Position numbers and translations under genes: made by a program. The notes beneath the pieces were generated by a model that ran no database searches, was not told the origin of the DNA, and was given only the letters and a program-made list of their open reading frames with translations. A stretch of 64,000 nucleotides of DNA from positions 129,517,634 to 129,581,633 of the forward strand of contig OU343162.1 in assembly GCA_910595825.1 (NCBI GenBank), read 5' to 3'. Positions 49,040-60,500 of this stretch are shown here, piece after piece (position 1 is the first letter of the stretch; each line of letters begins with the position of its first letter). The DNA is from Philhelius pedissequus (lineage: Eukaryota; Arthropoda; Insecta; Diptera; Syrphidae).

Positions 49040-52000
49040 CATTTTATTTTTTATTTTTATTTATTTTTATTAGTTCATTGTATGCTTACACAGTAAGAAT
49101 TCACTTCTTTTAAGATAGTGTTAAGCTAAAAGTATACAAAGATAAACTATAACAATCTTTAAGTATTAATTAAATTTAAGTTTAAGCAATACAAAAAAAT
49201 AAAAAGAAAAAATAGTTATAAATACAATATGTCTCTGTTGACAAAAGAAAAATTAAATCAAAGAACAGTTAGGGAGGAAAAGAAAAAAAAAGATTTATTT
49301 AATCATGAAAGTGGATTTTTAGCGCTCGACGAAACTCTGCTTCACCTCTTATACTTCTTAGGTGCCGTGGTAATGAATTCCACAGGCGGATGGCGTTGAC
49401 GAAAAACTGTCTCTCCGAAGTAAGACATGAGTGACGCGGAATAATTAGTTGTTGCGATCTGTTAGAGGAACAAAACTGAATCCTATTGTATAAACTGCAC
49501 GGCTGTTTGCTTTGGATCACTTTGAACAGTAGTATAATAGTACGGAAGCGCATAAGGTTATCGAGAGAGATATTAAAGATTTGTATTGAAAACCTTGATA
49601 TGTGGTCAGATCTTCGCAAGCCAAAGACATATCGTGCAGTGTTATTAAAAGCGACATTAAGCTTTCTCTTGCTTACTGAGTCGCAATGACAAAAAACTTC
49701 ACAACCATATGTGAGTATAGGTGTTACTAGTGTTTTGGCTAAGAGCAATCGAGTATTGAAAGGGGTATAATGCTGGGAGCACCAAAGCATACGGAGTACT
49801 CCATAAACTTTACCAACGGCGGCGTTGATATGCATATCCCAAGATAATGTACTATTAAATAACATTCCGAGATTTCGGGCCGAAGAAACATAGGCAATTG
49901 GCGAATTATTGATGTACAGACTGGGAAAGTAATCGATTTTCAGCGATTTCCTACTAATAATGATGCATTTTGATTTTGCAGGGTTTAAGAACAAACCATT
50001 ATAAGTTGACCAACGCGATATTTCTTCAAGGTCTTTATTGATTGTGTAAACACAGTCTTCTATAAGCCCAAGCGGGCAGCTTTTGTAAAGCTGTACATCG
50101 TCAGCATACATTTGGATAGAACATCCTCTGATCTTATTGGGGAGTTCATTAATATATAGGGAAAATAGAAGTGGGCCTAGTATCGAACCCTGAGGGACTC
50201 CTCTAGTAGTCGGAAGGAAATTCGACATTTTATTGTCATGTGAAACTGCTTGTTGTCTATCCCGAAGATAGGATGACATCAAGCGCACTGCCGACGAAGA
50301 GAAACCATAATCTGCAAAGAGCTTGTGACAGAGATTGAAGTGATCCACGGTGTCAAATGCTTTCGAAAAATCGAGAAGTACAAGGAAAGATACATGATCA
50401 TCATCCAAAGCAAGTCTGATATCTTCGACAACGTTAAAAATGGCGGTAGCGCAGCTATGTTTTTGGCGAAAACCTGACTGTTTTGGAGAAAGGATATTAT
50501 GAGCTCTTAGGTGCTCATTAATTTGCTTTTGCACAACTCGCTCAAGAACTTTTGACAAAAAAGGAAGAATGGAAATAGGTCTGTATTCATTACCATTTTT
50601 CGGGATAGGCAACACCTTAGCCGATTTCCATTGGGATGGAAATAAACCAGTCATTAAAATCGTGTTAAAGGAATGAGTGATAAAGGGTAAGATAACAGGT
50701 AAAATTGACTTTAAGAAAATTGGATGGATATTATCAGTACCAACAGCATTGGATTTAACAGATAATATACATTCAACAATATCATTACTTTCAACACGTT
50801 GAAAATCAAACAACTCATGAGATTGACGAGCATTAGGAAGAAGATCAGTGCAAACTGTGCGAGGGACGGATAAAGGTAGAAATGGTAATGTAACGAATTC
50901 TTGGTTCAAGTCATCTACATTAATATATGTATCAATATGTTGAGACTGTTTTCCTAAGCCCATATCCTTTATATTTTTCCATAACTGACGACTATTCATG
51001 CTATGAGATAACTTGCTCCAATATAGTTGGATTTTGCTTTGCCTTATTTTACAAACTACTCGATTACGCAACATCCGATACGTTTGATGGTCATTATCTA
51101 GTCTGTAACGTTTCCATTTGTTGTATGCCTGGTCCCGTTTTGAAATAAGACAACGGATTTCATTCGAAAACCAACGACGCTCACCCGGTTTTATAATTCT
51201 AGTTCGTAGAGGAATATAACTGTCAAACAAATTGACGATATTATTGCTAAGGAATTCAATTTGGTCGTCAGGTGATTCTAAAAAGTACACTTGTTGCCAT
51301 TGAACTCCGAGGGTAGCATGTTCAAGACCCGCATAATCGACATTTTTAAAATCTCTATATGTATAAGAGGTTTCTACTCCTTTGACAATGAACCTGAAAG
51401 ATAGGAAGATAAGGTCATGTTTAGAGAAAGCCGGTGCTGATAACTGATCATATAGCTGAACGTCGCTTAAATCACTGACAAAGAAAACGTCTAAAAGAGT
51501 GGCCGAGTTTCTAGAAAAGTGTGTAGCACTAGTCGTGTTTACCGGAAACAAATTGAAGGTTCTCATACCATCAATGAGAGATGTCTGATCGAGAAGGTTG
51601 GAGTTAAAATCCCCACAAATGATGACCTTGGAACATCCAAGAGTGATGGTTGCGAGGAGGCTTAGCAATGGATTAATATCAATGTTATTATTAGGTCTAT
51701 AAACAGCACCTAAGAGAAGTTTACTACCTCCTTCATTTAAAATATTTAAAAATAAGTAATTTATCTCACTATTCACTTCTGACTTACAAATAATTTTGCA
51801 AATAATACCATTGCGTACATATACCGCCACTCCACCACCTCTTCTACCACATCTATCCGCTCGGAAAAGCTTATAATTACGCAAACGATACATAGAATCA
51901 CTGTTTTTGCTAGAAAACCAAGTTTCTGAAACACAAATTATATCTACCCCTGATTCCTCGAAAACATCCCTAAACTCATCGAATTTACAGTAGAGGCTCT

Positions 52001-52400
52001 GGGCGTTGATGTGAGAAATCTGTAAACCTGTCTTCTGCTTACTTAAAATCTTAATCATGGAGCGAAGTATTCCATCATCACCACCAACCACGGAAAAATC
52101 ATTTGAATTAGGAGTTAAAGCCATCATATAGAAGAAGGAAGATACAAAAAGGGCACATAAGAACAAAGAGAAAGTTCCACGAGAATCCGAAGCACAAAAA
52201 CATTTTCAACAAACATGCTAAACAAACAAACAAGAATGTTTGAAGTCAAAAAAGACGACAACAGAAGATCAAAATAAAAAGACAGAGACATTTTGTAGAA
52301 CAAATGTAAAAAATAAGAAAGAAAAGAAAATAAACAAAAAAATTAAGAAAAAATTAAGACATAATAATGACATAATAATGTATATTAGACGATTTGTAAA
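49040..52400 (-). mobile_element. CR1/Jockey-group non-LTR retrotransposon with intact ORF2, nested in the Harbinger element
   Basis: The 3' end (left) carries an A-rich TAAAAAT-type tail at about 49043-49075. The 5' end lies somewhere in the AT-rich stretch 52200-52400, without a recognisable ORF1. The 2.8-kb EN-RT ORF is intact. Target duplications could not be resolved by eye, so both outer boundaries are approximate. Confidence 0.8.
49299..52127 (-). CDS. LINE ORF2: APE-type endonuclease + reverse transcriptase (intact)
   Basis: The 942 codons from the in-frame ATG at 52127 run to the stop without a break (the frame extends 13 codons further upstream only from a TTG). The N-terminal APE endonuclease shows ISHINAQSL, ICVSETWF, GGGVAVYVRNG, VIICGDFNSNLLD and FSKHDLIFLSF. 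The RT follows with VLPIPKNGNEYRPISILPFL, SPKQSGFRQKHSCATAIFNV, FLVLLDFSKAFDTVDH, TRGVPQGSILGPLLFSLYIN, IQMYADDVQLY (catalytic YADD) and LFLNPAKSKCIIIS. The C-terminal region ends with AIRLWNSLPRHLR. There is no RNase H domain, which points to the CR1/Jockey side of the tree rather than I/R1. All visible catalytic boxes are intact, so the copy is young or recently active. The clade is my judgement. Confidence 0.92.
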   Translation of the reverse strand: MMALTPNSNDFSVVGGDDGILRSMIKILSKQKTGLQISHINAQSLYCKFDEFRDVFEESGVDIICVSETWFSSKNSDSMYRLRNYKLFRADRCGRRGGGVAVYVRNGIICKIICKSEVNSEINYLFLNILNEGGSKLLLGAVYRPNNNIDINPLLSLLATITLGCSKVIICGDFNSNLLDQTSLIDGMRTFNLFPVNTTSATHFSRNSATLLDVFFVSDLSDVQLYDQLSAPAFSKHDLIFLSFRFIVKGVETSYTYRDFKNVDYAGLEHATLGVQWQQVYFLESPDDQIEFLSNNIVNLFDSYIPLRTRIIKPGERRWFSNEIRCLISKRDQAYNKWKRYRLDNDHQTYRMLRNRVVCKIRQSKIQLYWSKLSHSMNSRQLWKNIKDMGLGKQSQHIDTYINVDDLNQEFVTLPFLPLSVPRTVCTDLLPNARQSHELFDFQRVESNDIVECILSVKSNAVGTDNIHPIFLKSILPVILPFITHSFNTILMTGLFPSQWKSAKVLPIPKNGNEYRPISILPFLSKVLERVVQKQINEHLRAHNILSPKQSGFRQKHSCATAIFNVVEDIRLALDDDHVSFLVLLDFSKAFDTVDHFNLCHKLFADYGFSSSAVRLMSSYLRDRQQAVSHDNKMSNFLPTTRGVPQGSILGPLLFSLYINELPNKIRGCSIQMYADDVQLYKSCPLGLIEDCVYTINKDLEEISRWSTYNGLFLNPAKSKCIIISRKSLKIDYFPSLYINNSPIAYVSSARNLGMLFNSTLSWDMHINAAVGKVYGVLRMLWCSQHYTPFNTRLLLAKTLVTPILTYGCEVFCHCDSVSKRKLNVAFNNTARYVFGLRRSDHISRFSIQIFNISLDNLMRFRTIILLFKVIQSKQPCSLYNRIQFCSSNRSQQLIIPRHSCLTSERQFFVNAIRLWNSLPRHLRSIRGEAEFRRALKIHFHD

Positions 52401-52483
52401 TTAAGCGACATTGCTCTGACGTCAAATTGACGTTAAAGGTACATAATTATGTAGGTTTTACACGTCGTTTAGTCTTAGCTTTA

Positions 52484-52800
52484 GTCTACATTTTGGTCGA
52501 CATTAATTTTTACATATGTATTTTGTACCTGGCATAGAATTTTTTTTTGATTTTAAACTTTCTCATAAACGGCTTATAACGGATTTCGATCAAAAATTTT
52601 ATGTAGAAGGCCTTCAAATTCTACCAATGCCAACATTTTCGAAAAACATTTTTTTTTTCGATTTAAAAAAAATAATTTTTAAAAATTCAATATTTAAAAA
52701 ATTAAAAAACCATTAAGCCGTTTCTACTAAGAAACTTCTGCATACAATATGATCGAACATAAGAGCAAGTACGTTAGATACAGTCGTGTATTTTTGTTTT
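52484..52800 (+). repeat. Family T repeat, right half of the copy split by the Harbinger insertion
   Basis: GTCTACATTTTGGTCGACAT, CATAAACGGCTTATAACGGA, TTTAGCCGTT-like CATTAAGCCGTTTCTACTAA and the tail ATATGATCGAACATAAGAGC, ACAGTCGTGTATTTTTG continue the copy interrupted at 46972. The uninterrupted copy at 7699-8490 has GGTATGGTCTATATTTTGGCC at the junction, confirming the empty-site order. Confidence 0.8.
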
Positions 52801-53529
52801 TTTTTTTGAAATTCCGTAAATCTTTCTTTGCTAGCTTCTTGTGAACATCAAGTTTTCAACTAAATCTGATGCTTTATTATTATCGTTTTTAAGTAATTAA
52901 TAATATTTGGTGTTCCATCTTCCATTATGTTGACGCTAAATTTAAGAAAATACTCCGAATAAGACACGTGCCGTTAATAAGGGCATTTTATGTACTATCA
53001 ACCAAAAATAACATGAGACCCATTCTAAGGACGAAGATTTTTGAAACCAATCGAAATTATTTGTATTAATTCAAGGCACATGTTTTATCATTGAGTGGTA
53101 GAAAGCTGTTTTACGACACGTGTGCAATACTCAACAAACTGTCTATACTCTCTCTATTACTGCTTAGGTCACTTACCCTTAAGTAGCTTAATAAAAAAAA
53201 ATAAGAAATGTTATAACTAGAAATAGTAAATTTGATTTTTTCTAAGATTTTTTTTTAATATAATTGCAAGTGTTTTTATAAATGTCTCCTAACCAAATAC
53301 ATAAATTTAAAATATTTTATGGCATTTAATATTTGAAGGTACATTATGCATTTTCAAAAATACATAACTCACTTAGATGGTGTAGTGTGCAAGGAATATT
53401 TGTCATCACTTCCTAAAAGTTACAAACGGAGATATTTTCAAGTTACTTACCTTTAAAATTTAATTTCAAGGTCGGAAAAATAAAGAAACTAAACTAATGT
53501 TAAGCTTAAGATTTATAAAGAGGTTGAAT
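52801..53529. other. Intergenic, nothing recognised
   Basis: AT-rich with no supported feature. Confidence 0.4.
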
Positions 53530-53960
53530 CATTTATAGCTCCTGGACTATTTTGTGCCAAATTTGGCCCTGTAACGGCTGAATGGATCTGGATACAATTT
53601 GGCACAGAGATAGATTAAAGTCTGGAATAGCACATATGCTACTTCTTATCCCGAAAAGGAGCGCAGCTATAATATTGAATTAATTAGTCATCAGTGCATT
53701 AATAGATTTTGATGAAATTTGATAGATAGATGGATGGGGCACTGGATTGTCATATAGGTAATTTTTATCCCGAAAAAAAATAACGGTTCTATGGGATAGG
53801 CTTAAATATGAAAAAAATAAATACTTAGGTGTATGTTCCGCATTCACGGCTCAACCACTGAATGGATTTTAATGAAATTTTGGATTGTGGATAAACGATA
53901 TCATTAACGGTATCTTCTAGTTGAAAATAAATTGGAAAAATTAAAATTTAAATTTTCAAG
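53530..53960 (+). mobile_element. Helitron-like non-autonomous fragment
   Basis: TGTAACGGCTGAATGGATCT, GGATACAATTTGGCACAGAG, GTCTGGAATAGCACATATGC, TACTTCTTATCCCGAAAA and TTCCGCATTCACGGCTCAAC form the phrase set of insect non-autonomous Helitrons as I recall them. The last block is shared with 840-880. Neither terminus is clear. Confidence 0.5.
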
Positions 53961-54598
53961 GAATTTCAGGATAATGACACAATTAGAGTGCACCAACAAT
54001 TTTGTTTGGATCGCTAACTACTCTTGAGCGATATCATTGGAGTATGCTATTTGAAAAAAAAGTATTATGATGTATGGAATTTTATATTCTAAATTCTCAA
54101 AATATGTATGCATTTTTAAGATTTTGAAAAATTCTATAACTAATACCTTATAACTTTGGAAAAATAAAAAAAATTAATTACTTTGCGATACATTATAATG
54201 TATTTATTTGAGATAAGATAAAAATAGTATAATTATGAAGAAATCACATTTTGTGCTATATATCATAGCAAAGTAGGTAGGCATGTTATGTATGTATAAT
54301 GTATATAGAAATAATATTACACAAAATAATGTTAATGTTAGTTAAAATATGTAAAAAATGTTAATATGTCAAACTCATAATACTATAAAACTAAATAAAA
54401 CTTTAAAAATGTCAACTAAAAATTGCAATAAATATATGTATATAATTACGTTAAAAAAAGCATAAATATTTTTTCCTAAATAAAATGTAGTTAATATTAA
54501 AAATGCTGCCTTCAAATGTTGAAATATGAATCAATTTAACCTTTCTACAATCTAAGTACATGTGCATAAAAAAAATGCCATGCTAAATTTGCATATAT
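53961..54598. other. HPS3 3' flank
   Basis: AT-rich. A minus-strand AATAAA at 54203-54208, about 395 bp after the HPS3 stop, is a candidate poly(A) signal; usage is unproven. Confidence 0.35.
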
Positions 54599-57500
54599 TT
54601 AATTTAAATTATAAAGAGGATTATTAGTTGCGTCGAATAGTTGACTTCCAGTCGACTCAATCATAGAACGCAATGCTAAGCTTCGTTGCTTTGAAACAGC
54701 TCTCCGCAGTGTCACTTCAAAAACATTTGATTCATCAATGTTATCCATTGCCAAATGTCGCTCTTTTGTCAAATCCGTTTGATTGCAACTTGATAATTCA
54801 GTCCGACCAGCGGTCGCTTCGGGTGGAAAACACTGAAGCAATTCCTCAAATGAAAATTCCTCAACCAGGTTATTGAGAATATCTATAAAACAGTTTTGGT
54901 AATTTATGAACTTAATCAAGTAGATATTGAGTTCTTACTAGTAATGTGTGTTTTCCAATTTGGTAAAACATTTTCTTTGCTGACAATCTTCCTTAAAAGT
55001 GTTTCCCATTGTTTTGGGGCAAATCCATGTGACTGGGTATAGATTGAAAAATAGAGGCTAAGCAACAATTTAACAACCTAACTCACCTTTCCATAACGCC
55101 AAAGAGTTTCTGGTGAGAAATGAATTAAATAATTGATAGACAGGGTTTTAGGCAAAGTAATAATGAGAAAACTATCGATGCCAATCAAATTTGGTGTCTT
55201 CTGAACGAAAGCAACAAACTCTTCAATAATTTCTGGATCAGATTTCGGGGATGCCAAAAGGGACTAGAACAAAAATATTCGTATTAATTAATACAATTTA
55301 AATAGTTGGGCTTAATATGTTTTACTTGAATTTTCAGTGTAAGAACCAGCGCCTCGTTACTCCAACCAAGAAAGTGCACATCGTGTTCGCCTTCTTCTGG
55401 CTTACTGAAAAACTCTCTTCCAAAAGGTTTCAAGTGATTAAGATATGAGGGTCGATCATTAAGACACGGAACTGGTCGTAAAAATTGCTCATCACAATTC
55501 TCATCGAATGTTTTGTAGTCGGGTATAAATGGAATGAACTTTCCGATGTCACCATTGCATAATCTGTCGGCATTGTGCGTAGATTGTTGACAATGTACTT
55601 GCTTTATGGATTCTGTATGCCTGGCAATAAATTTAAGACATTCAGTACGAATGCTGAGTGTTTCCTGGGAATGTTCATTATTTTTCAACATGGTTTCATA
55701 ATCACTGTTTTCAGTAATTGCCTTCAGCTGACCCAGATAAATCCGAAAGAGTATCTTGAGCCCTTTCAAATTAGCATCAGATGTATTCATATCAACTAGA
55801 CTTCCATTCGCTGAATCCGAAACATTAACGTCGGCTGCAGGTTCGACATCATTTTGTATTAGTCTTGCTTGAGGTTCCCATACAACATTAGCAGAATTAC
55901 GTCGTTCTTCGAAGATTATGTGACTTCCTTCAGAATTAATAGAATCATCATTAAGAGAAATTGCTTGAGATGAATATTCTTCAGATATTTTAGACTTTGT
56001 GTGATTTGTATTTGTGCTAACATCGTAGATGTCGTAGAAGTAAACTTGAAGTGCATTTACAAAGACCTTTTGCGAGGTATGATAGCCTTTTACACCAATA
56101 TGTGTAGCAATGTAGTTGAGAAAGAGTGTTAAAAGAGCGTCCAATGATATACTGTGTTCAATACATAATGCATGTATAAACGCATCACTTATGGCCTCAA
56201 TGAGATCAGGTCTGTCAATACACATTAATACATTTTCTGTAAAATCCGAAAATGACGAACGTACTCCATTATCACGACTATATTGATCATCGAAGAGTAC
56301 GTTTTTGTGGCTAATAAGAGATGTTGCTAGAGATCTACGTCTTGATCGCCCAACAACCTGTTGAGATAGTTCAAAGTTCGACGAGCGACATGTACACACT
56401 GCTAATAGAAGTGTTTCTTCAGAAGACCTTTTAAAAATAAAACAGAAGAACTCTAATCTTTTCCAATCCAACCATCCATCCATCCATCATACTTACAATT
56501 TATGTTTTGCACTAAGATAAGACTGAATTTCTGTACTTATAATGTCTCCCACAACTGGTGAGCCAAGCATGACTGTAGGTATATCGTTGGGAGAAAATTT
56601 AATAAACATATCGAGAAATTCCAATGCCAGGGGAATTTCTTTGTTTCTGTTACCAAAATACGAATTAACCCCTTGATAGAGATAAGAGGCCTTAGTACGA
56701 TCAACACTCAGGCTTAAAAGGAACAGTTTTACAGTATAGACGAGTCCAACGAATACTTGTTCTGATAGTGAGCTCGAGTCCTCATTCCCTTTCAATTCTT
56801 CAATAAAGTTGGAATAAATATCAGTCAGTTGCACGTTGCACATTTTGTAAAAACCAATTGCTTGAACGTAAACTTCCTTCTTGCATGATCTTAAGTGAAA
56901 TAATTTTCGAAGGATTAATTCTCTTATAATATTAAATTTGCAGTCGTGAAACAGTTAAAACTCCACCCAAAGAAATTAGGAGGTAGCTTATTTCTTATTA
57001 ATAATGTTATTTTATTCAAAATATTCAATATTCATATATGTACATACATTATCATACAGAAAACACACGTTCAACTCAATAAATATAATTGAGCCCAAAT
57101 TGTATGCGATTTTGTATAATACTTACCGCATATAAGATTTAAAATTTTCAGACGAAAAGGTAAATTTAAACACAAAGGTGAGTAAACTTTGTATACATGC
57201 TGTGGTATTTGTAATTGTACTGTAGCAATACCTTCAAAAGAGAAGATCTCCGTTAGTCTTCTACTAATCAAGATTTTAATAAACAGCCCCTTAACGTCTA
57301 AATTTATTTATTTAAATCACAAGTAACAATACAAATAAAGTTGTATCGTCCGGAATATACTAAGCCGGGGAACTTAGCACATATGGCCGTCAATGACTCG
57401 TTGTATATCACTTGTCCTAAGTTTGGCTTGTGCTGTCTTAGAAAAGAGCTAGAGCTATTCCAACGAATTTTTGCTTCTCTACATATGTTCTTTTTAATTG

Positions 57501-60500
57501 TATTAACCATAGTTGATCAACGGCATTTTTATGGCTTCACGAGCGGCAGAATCTGCCTTCTCATTGCCTGCAAATCCTACGTGGCCTGGGCAACATATTA
57601 AATATATTCTTGGGAAATTGGACCGTATGCTAGAACGTAAAAACAGAATAATTGATATTTTGTTTTTGTTATTGATGATACTGCGTGTTGTACTCAAGGA
57701 GCCGGTGCAAATAGCTGTTTTCTCGATTGTTTCTTTAGCATATTTGAATGCGACGACCAATGCCATTACTTCTCCAATAAAAGGACTTTGGAGGGGTGTT
57801 GTGCGTTTTTGTGAGATGATGTTGTCGTATTCCATATCGCATCGCTTGACGCAATAACTTGTTGTTTCGTCCGTTGAGGAGGCAATTGAATTGTCCTATC
57901 GTAATTATTTCCACAATTTTTTTCCTGTAAATGACGGGAAGTCTACTTTCCTTAGATTTTTGGTATAGGGATGTGTTGATTGTACTTTAAGGAAAAAGCC
58001 AGGGTATTGTGTCAATGTCGTAAGTAAACGCATTTGAAATGGTGATGTTGATTGCTGACATGTATCGAATCGAATTGAAGAGTGCGCTTTTTATTTTCGT
58101 TTTTTTTTGGACGCTGACCAGCCAGCATAGCATACTTCATGTAATGGATGTTTGTTGTCTATGAGGCTTTTCGCAATTATTTTCGTTTGTGTCTAAATAG
58201 TTAACAATAATTATAATTAATGTTCTATTTGCCTACATCCCAGACATTTCGGCATTAATTTAAATTATTATTTTCAAGTACAGTCCGCTAACACGCTTGT
58301 TCCTCATTACTTTCTCCTTCGTTATGACGATTAAACCCCATTGGACTTGCAATTACTTTTGTAATTTAAACTTGCCAATTTCATTCGCAACTCGAAATGG
58401 GCTTAAAGTATGTAAATGGAATTCATTAAAGGCCTGCAGCTATAAAGATATGATCAGAATGAAGGACCTGATTTCCTCATGGCACTATGAAGAACAAGAC
58501 ATGGCCAGGTTGGTTATACCTGTTAAGGACAGGGGTGTATTATTAATAGTTGTCGATATAGTTGTGTTATCACATTCTTCAACTGTTGTTTGTTCTCTTG
58601 GCAATACAAATAGTTGACTCTGTCATAATGTAAAATTGTGTGCATTCGTCTTCTTTTTGTTCCCAAGAAACTTGTTGTAATTATAATTGTTTTTTTTTGT
58701 TTGGTAAAATGAGTACGAAATTTGCAATAGTTAAATATAAACTCCTCATTTAATTGCCCTGTTTCAAGTTCATGTTATAATGTTTAATAATGTAGTTTAT
58801 TTATATTTTTTTAAACCTTCAAAATGCAAACAACTCTCTTCTAATATAAAAATATTTATATTGTATATTTTTACCCACTTTGTAGTAATTTAAACATTTT
58901 GATTTCTATGCGGTTTAATTAAAAATCTCAAAATACCAAACAATTTTAGAAAAAACGATACATAAATAGATGTCACATGAAATCAAGAATAATGTTAATT
59001 TCATTGAGCTAACGACCAATCTAAAATGAACGCAAATATATTTCACTGCAACAATGGTGTTTTTATTTGGCAATCCGGAATTCTTCTCCGATCCGGGATC
59101 CCAACTGAACACTTTTGTGTGATTCTGACGATCCTGAATTTTAATGAGATTGTATGTGTGAAAATAATTGTGTACGTGAGAATATTCACATAAAAAAATT
59201 TTTTGTTGCACAATTATGATACAAACAATGATAACAGTCGAGTTTGACGTTCAAGTATATGAACGTGTGAGTGCTTCTGTTTCTGATTCTGTTTTCAAAT
59301 CCAGAAGCAAAATTCTCTTCTTTTCAGAATTAGAACTGTCATTTTTTCCCAAGTGAACCCTTTCAGAAGAGTCCGGAAGACTTCCGGATTGCCAAATAAA
59401 AACGACATAATATTTCAAAAGTATTTGGCAAGAATTTGATATTCTTTTTCGTTTGAACACCTCAATTCAAGTTCGTTTGAAAGATTTTAGTTGTAAGATA
59501 GCGTAGTGTGACATATGTTTTGTCTCGGAAAAGATCCTTTAGTTCATCGATGTCCTTTAATCTACTTGATTGAAAAAACAATTACATTTTCATATTCGTT
59601 TCCAGGTTCACGTTCATTCCCTTCGAATAGGGAAATACAGCGGTTGCATAAATATGAGCTTATTAAACTCCAATCTTGAAGCATTATATATATAAATATA
59701 TACGTAACAATATATGGGTTGTTTAGAACTTGAATAATTATTTGGTAACAAAAATATATTTTCTGTCCGTTGAACGGAATACAACACTTTTATTATCCAT
59801 GAATGGCACTTGCATACAAATCACTAAATCACTTGGCAGGTTGGTTGCGCAGAGAGGATCCAAGAGAACAAAAATGGTTCGCAAGAGATTTAATGAGTAC
59901 AATTGCCAGTGATGAAATACTTTTTGAAAACAAGTGATTTGGTTAATGCTTTTTATTTCATTTTTTCGCCTTCATCAATTCTTGCGGAAGAGAATTAGAG
60001 AATTTAAATTCATTATCATTGGTCTTCTGAATTACAAGAAAATAACGTTTGAATCGCTCGACAAAAATAATGAATGCGGAAATTTTAAATTGCAGGTACG
60101 TCATCGAAAAGCTAATTTAAGAACCATTTTCACAACTTTTTCGGTTGGCAATTACAAATTTGTAGTTCTGGTAGGGGCCAACACCAACTCTTGCAAATTA
60201 GACTTGTCAAAACAAGTCGAGTTATTTTCAGAAAAAATTATGAGGTAAAGCCATGCATATGTAGCTGACTTTGCTTGCTTTATTCAAGCAACCCAGAGAG
60301 GCCAGTAATGCTTAAAATCTTCTTATGGTCCGTTTTTTTTTGATTTCATAAAACTTAAAAATTAACTAAGTTTGTTTTTTTAAATGTTCGTAGGAAGATT
60401 TTAAAAACATTCCCAAAATGATTGATACTTTGGAAATAAAAGGCATCTTTTCAGAAATTGTTAAATTAAGCTCGCTTATCTTAACAATTCCAATATCTAG

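Larger units (their letters stand above)
46976..52480. mobile_element. PIF/Harbinger DNA transposon with TTA target duplication, itself carrying a LINE
   Basis: The left end AGGTAAGACTAGACGACATG (46976-46995) and the right end, read on the minus strand, AGCTAAGACTAAACGACGTG (52480-52461) are inverted repeats differing at three of 20 positions. TTA flanks both ends (46973-46975 and 52481-52483), the target duplication typical of PIF/Harbinger. Inside are a truncated Harbinger transposase (plus strand) and a Myb/SANT-like companion gene (minus strand), the usual pair for this superfamily. The LINE at about 49040-52400 lies inside it. Confidence 0.85.

Noticed and set aside
49040..52400. Target duplication of the nested LINE
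   Set aside because: Several short words near both ends were compared (for example AATGTAT) but none is positioned convincingly at both boundaries.
58297..58617. 106-codon ORF in the HPS3 intron as a nested gene
   Set aside because: No domain or splice support, and it lies beside LINE debris.
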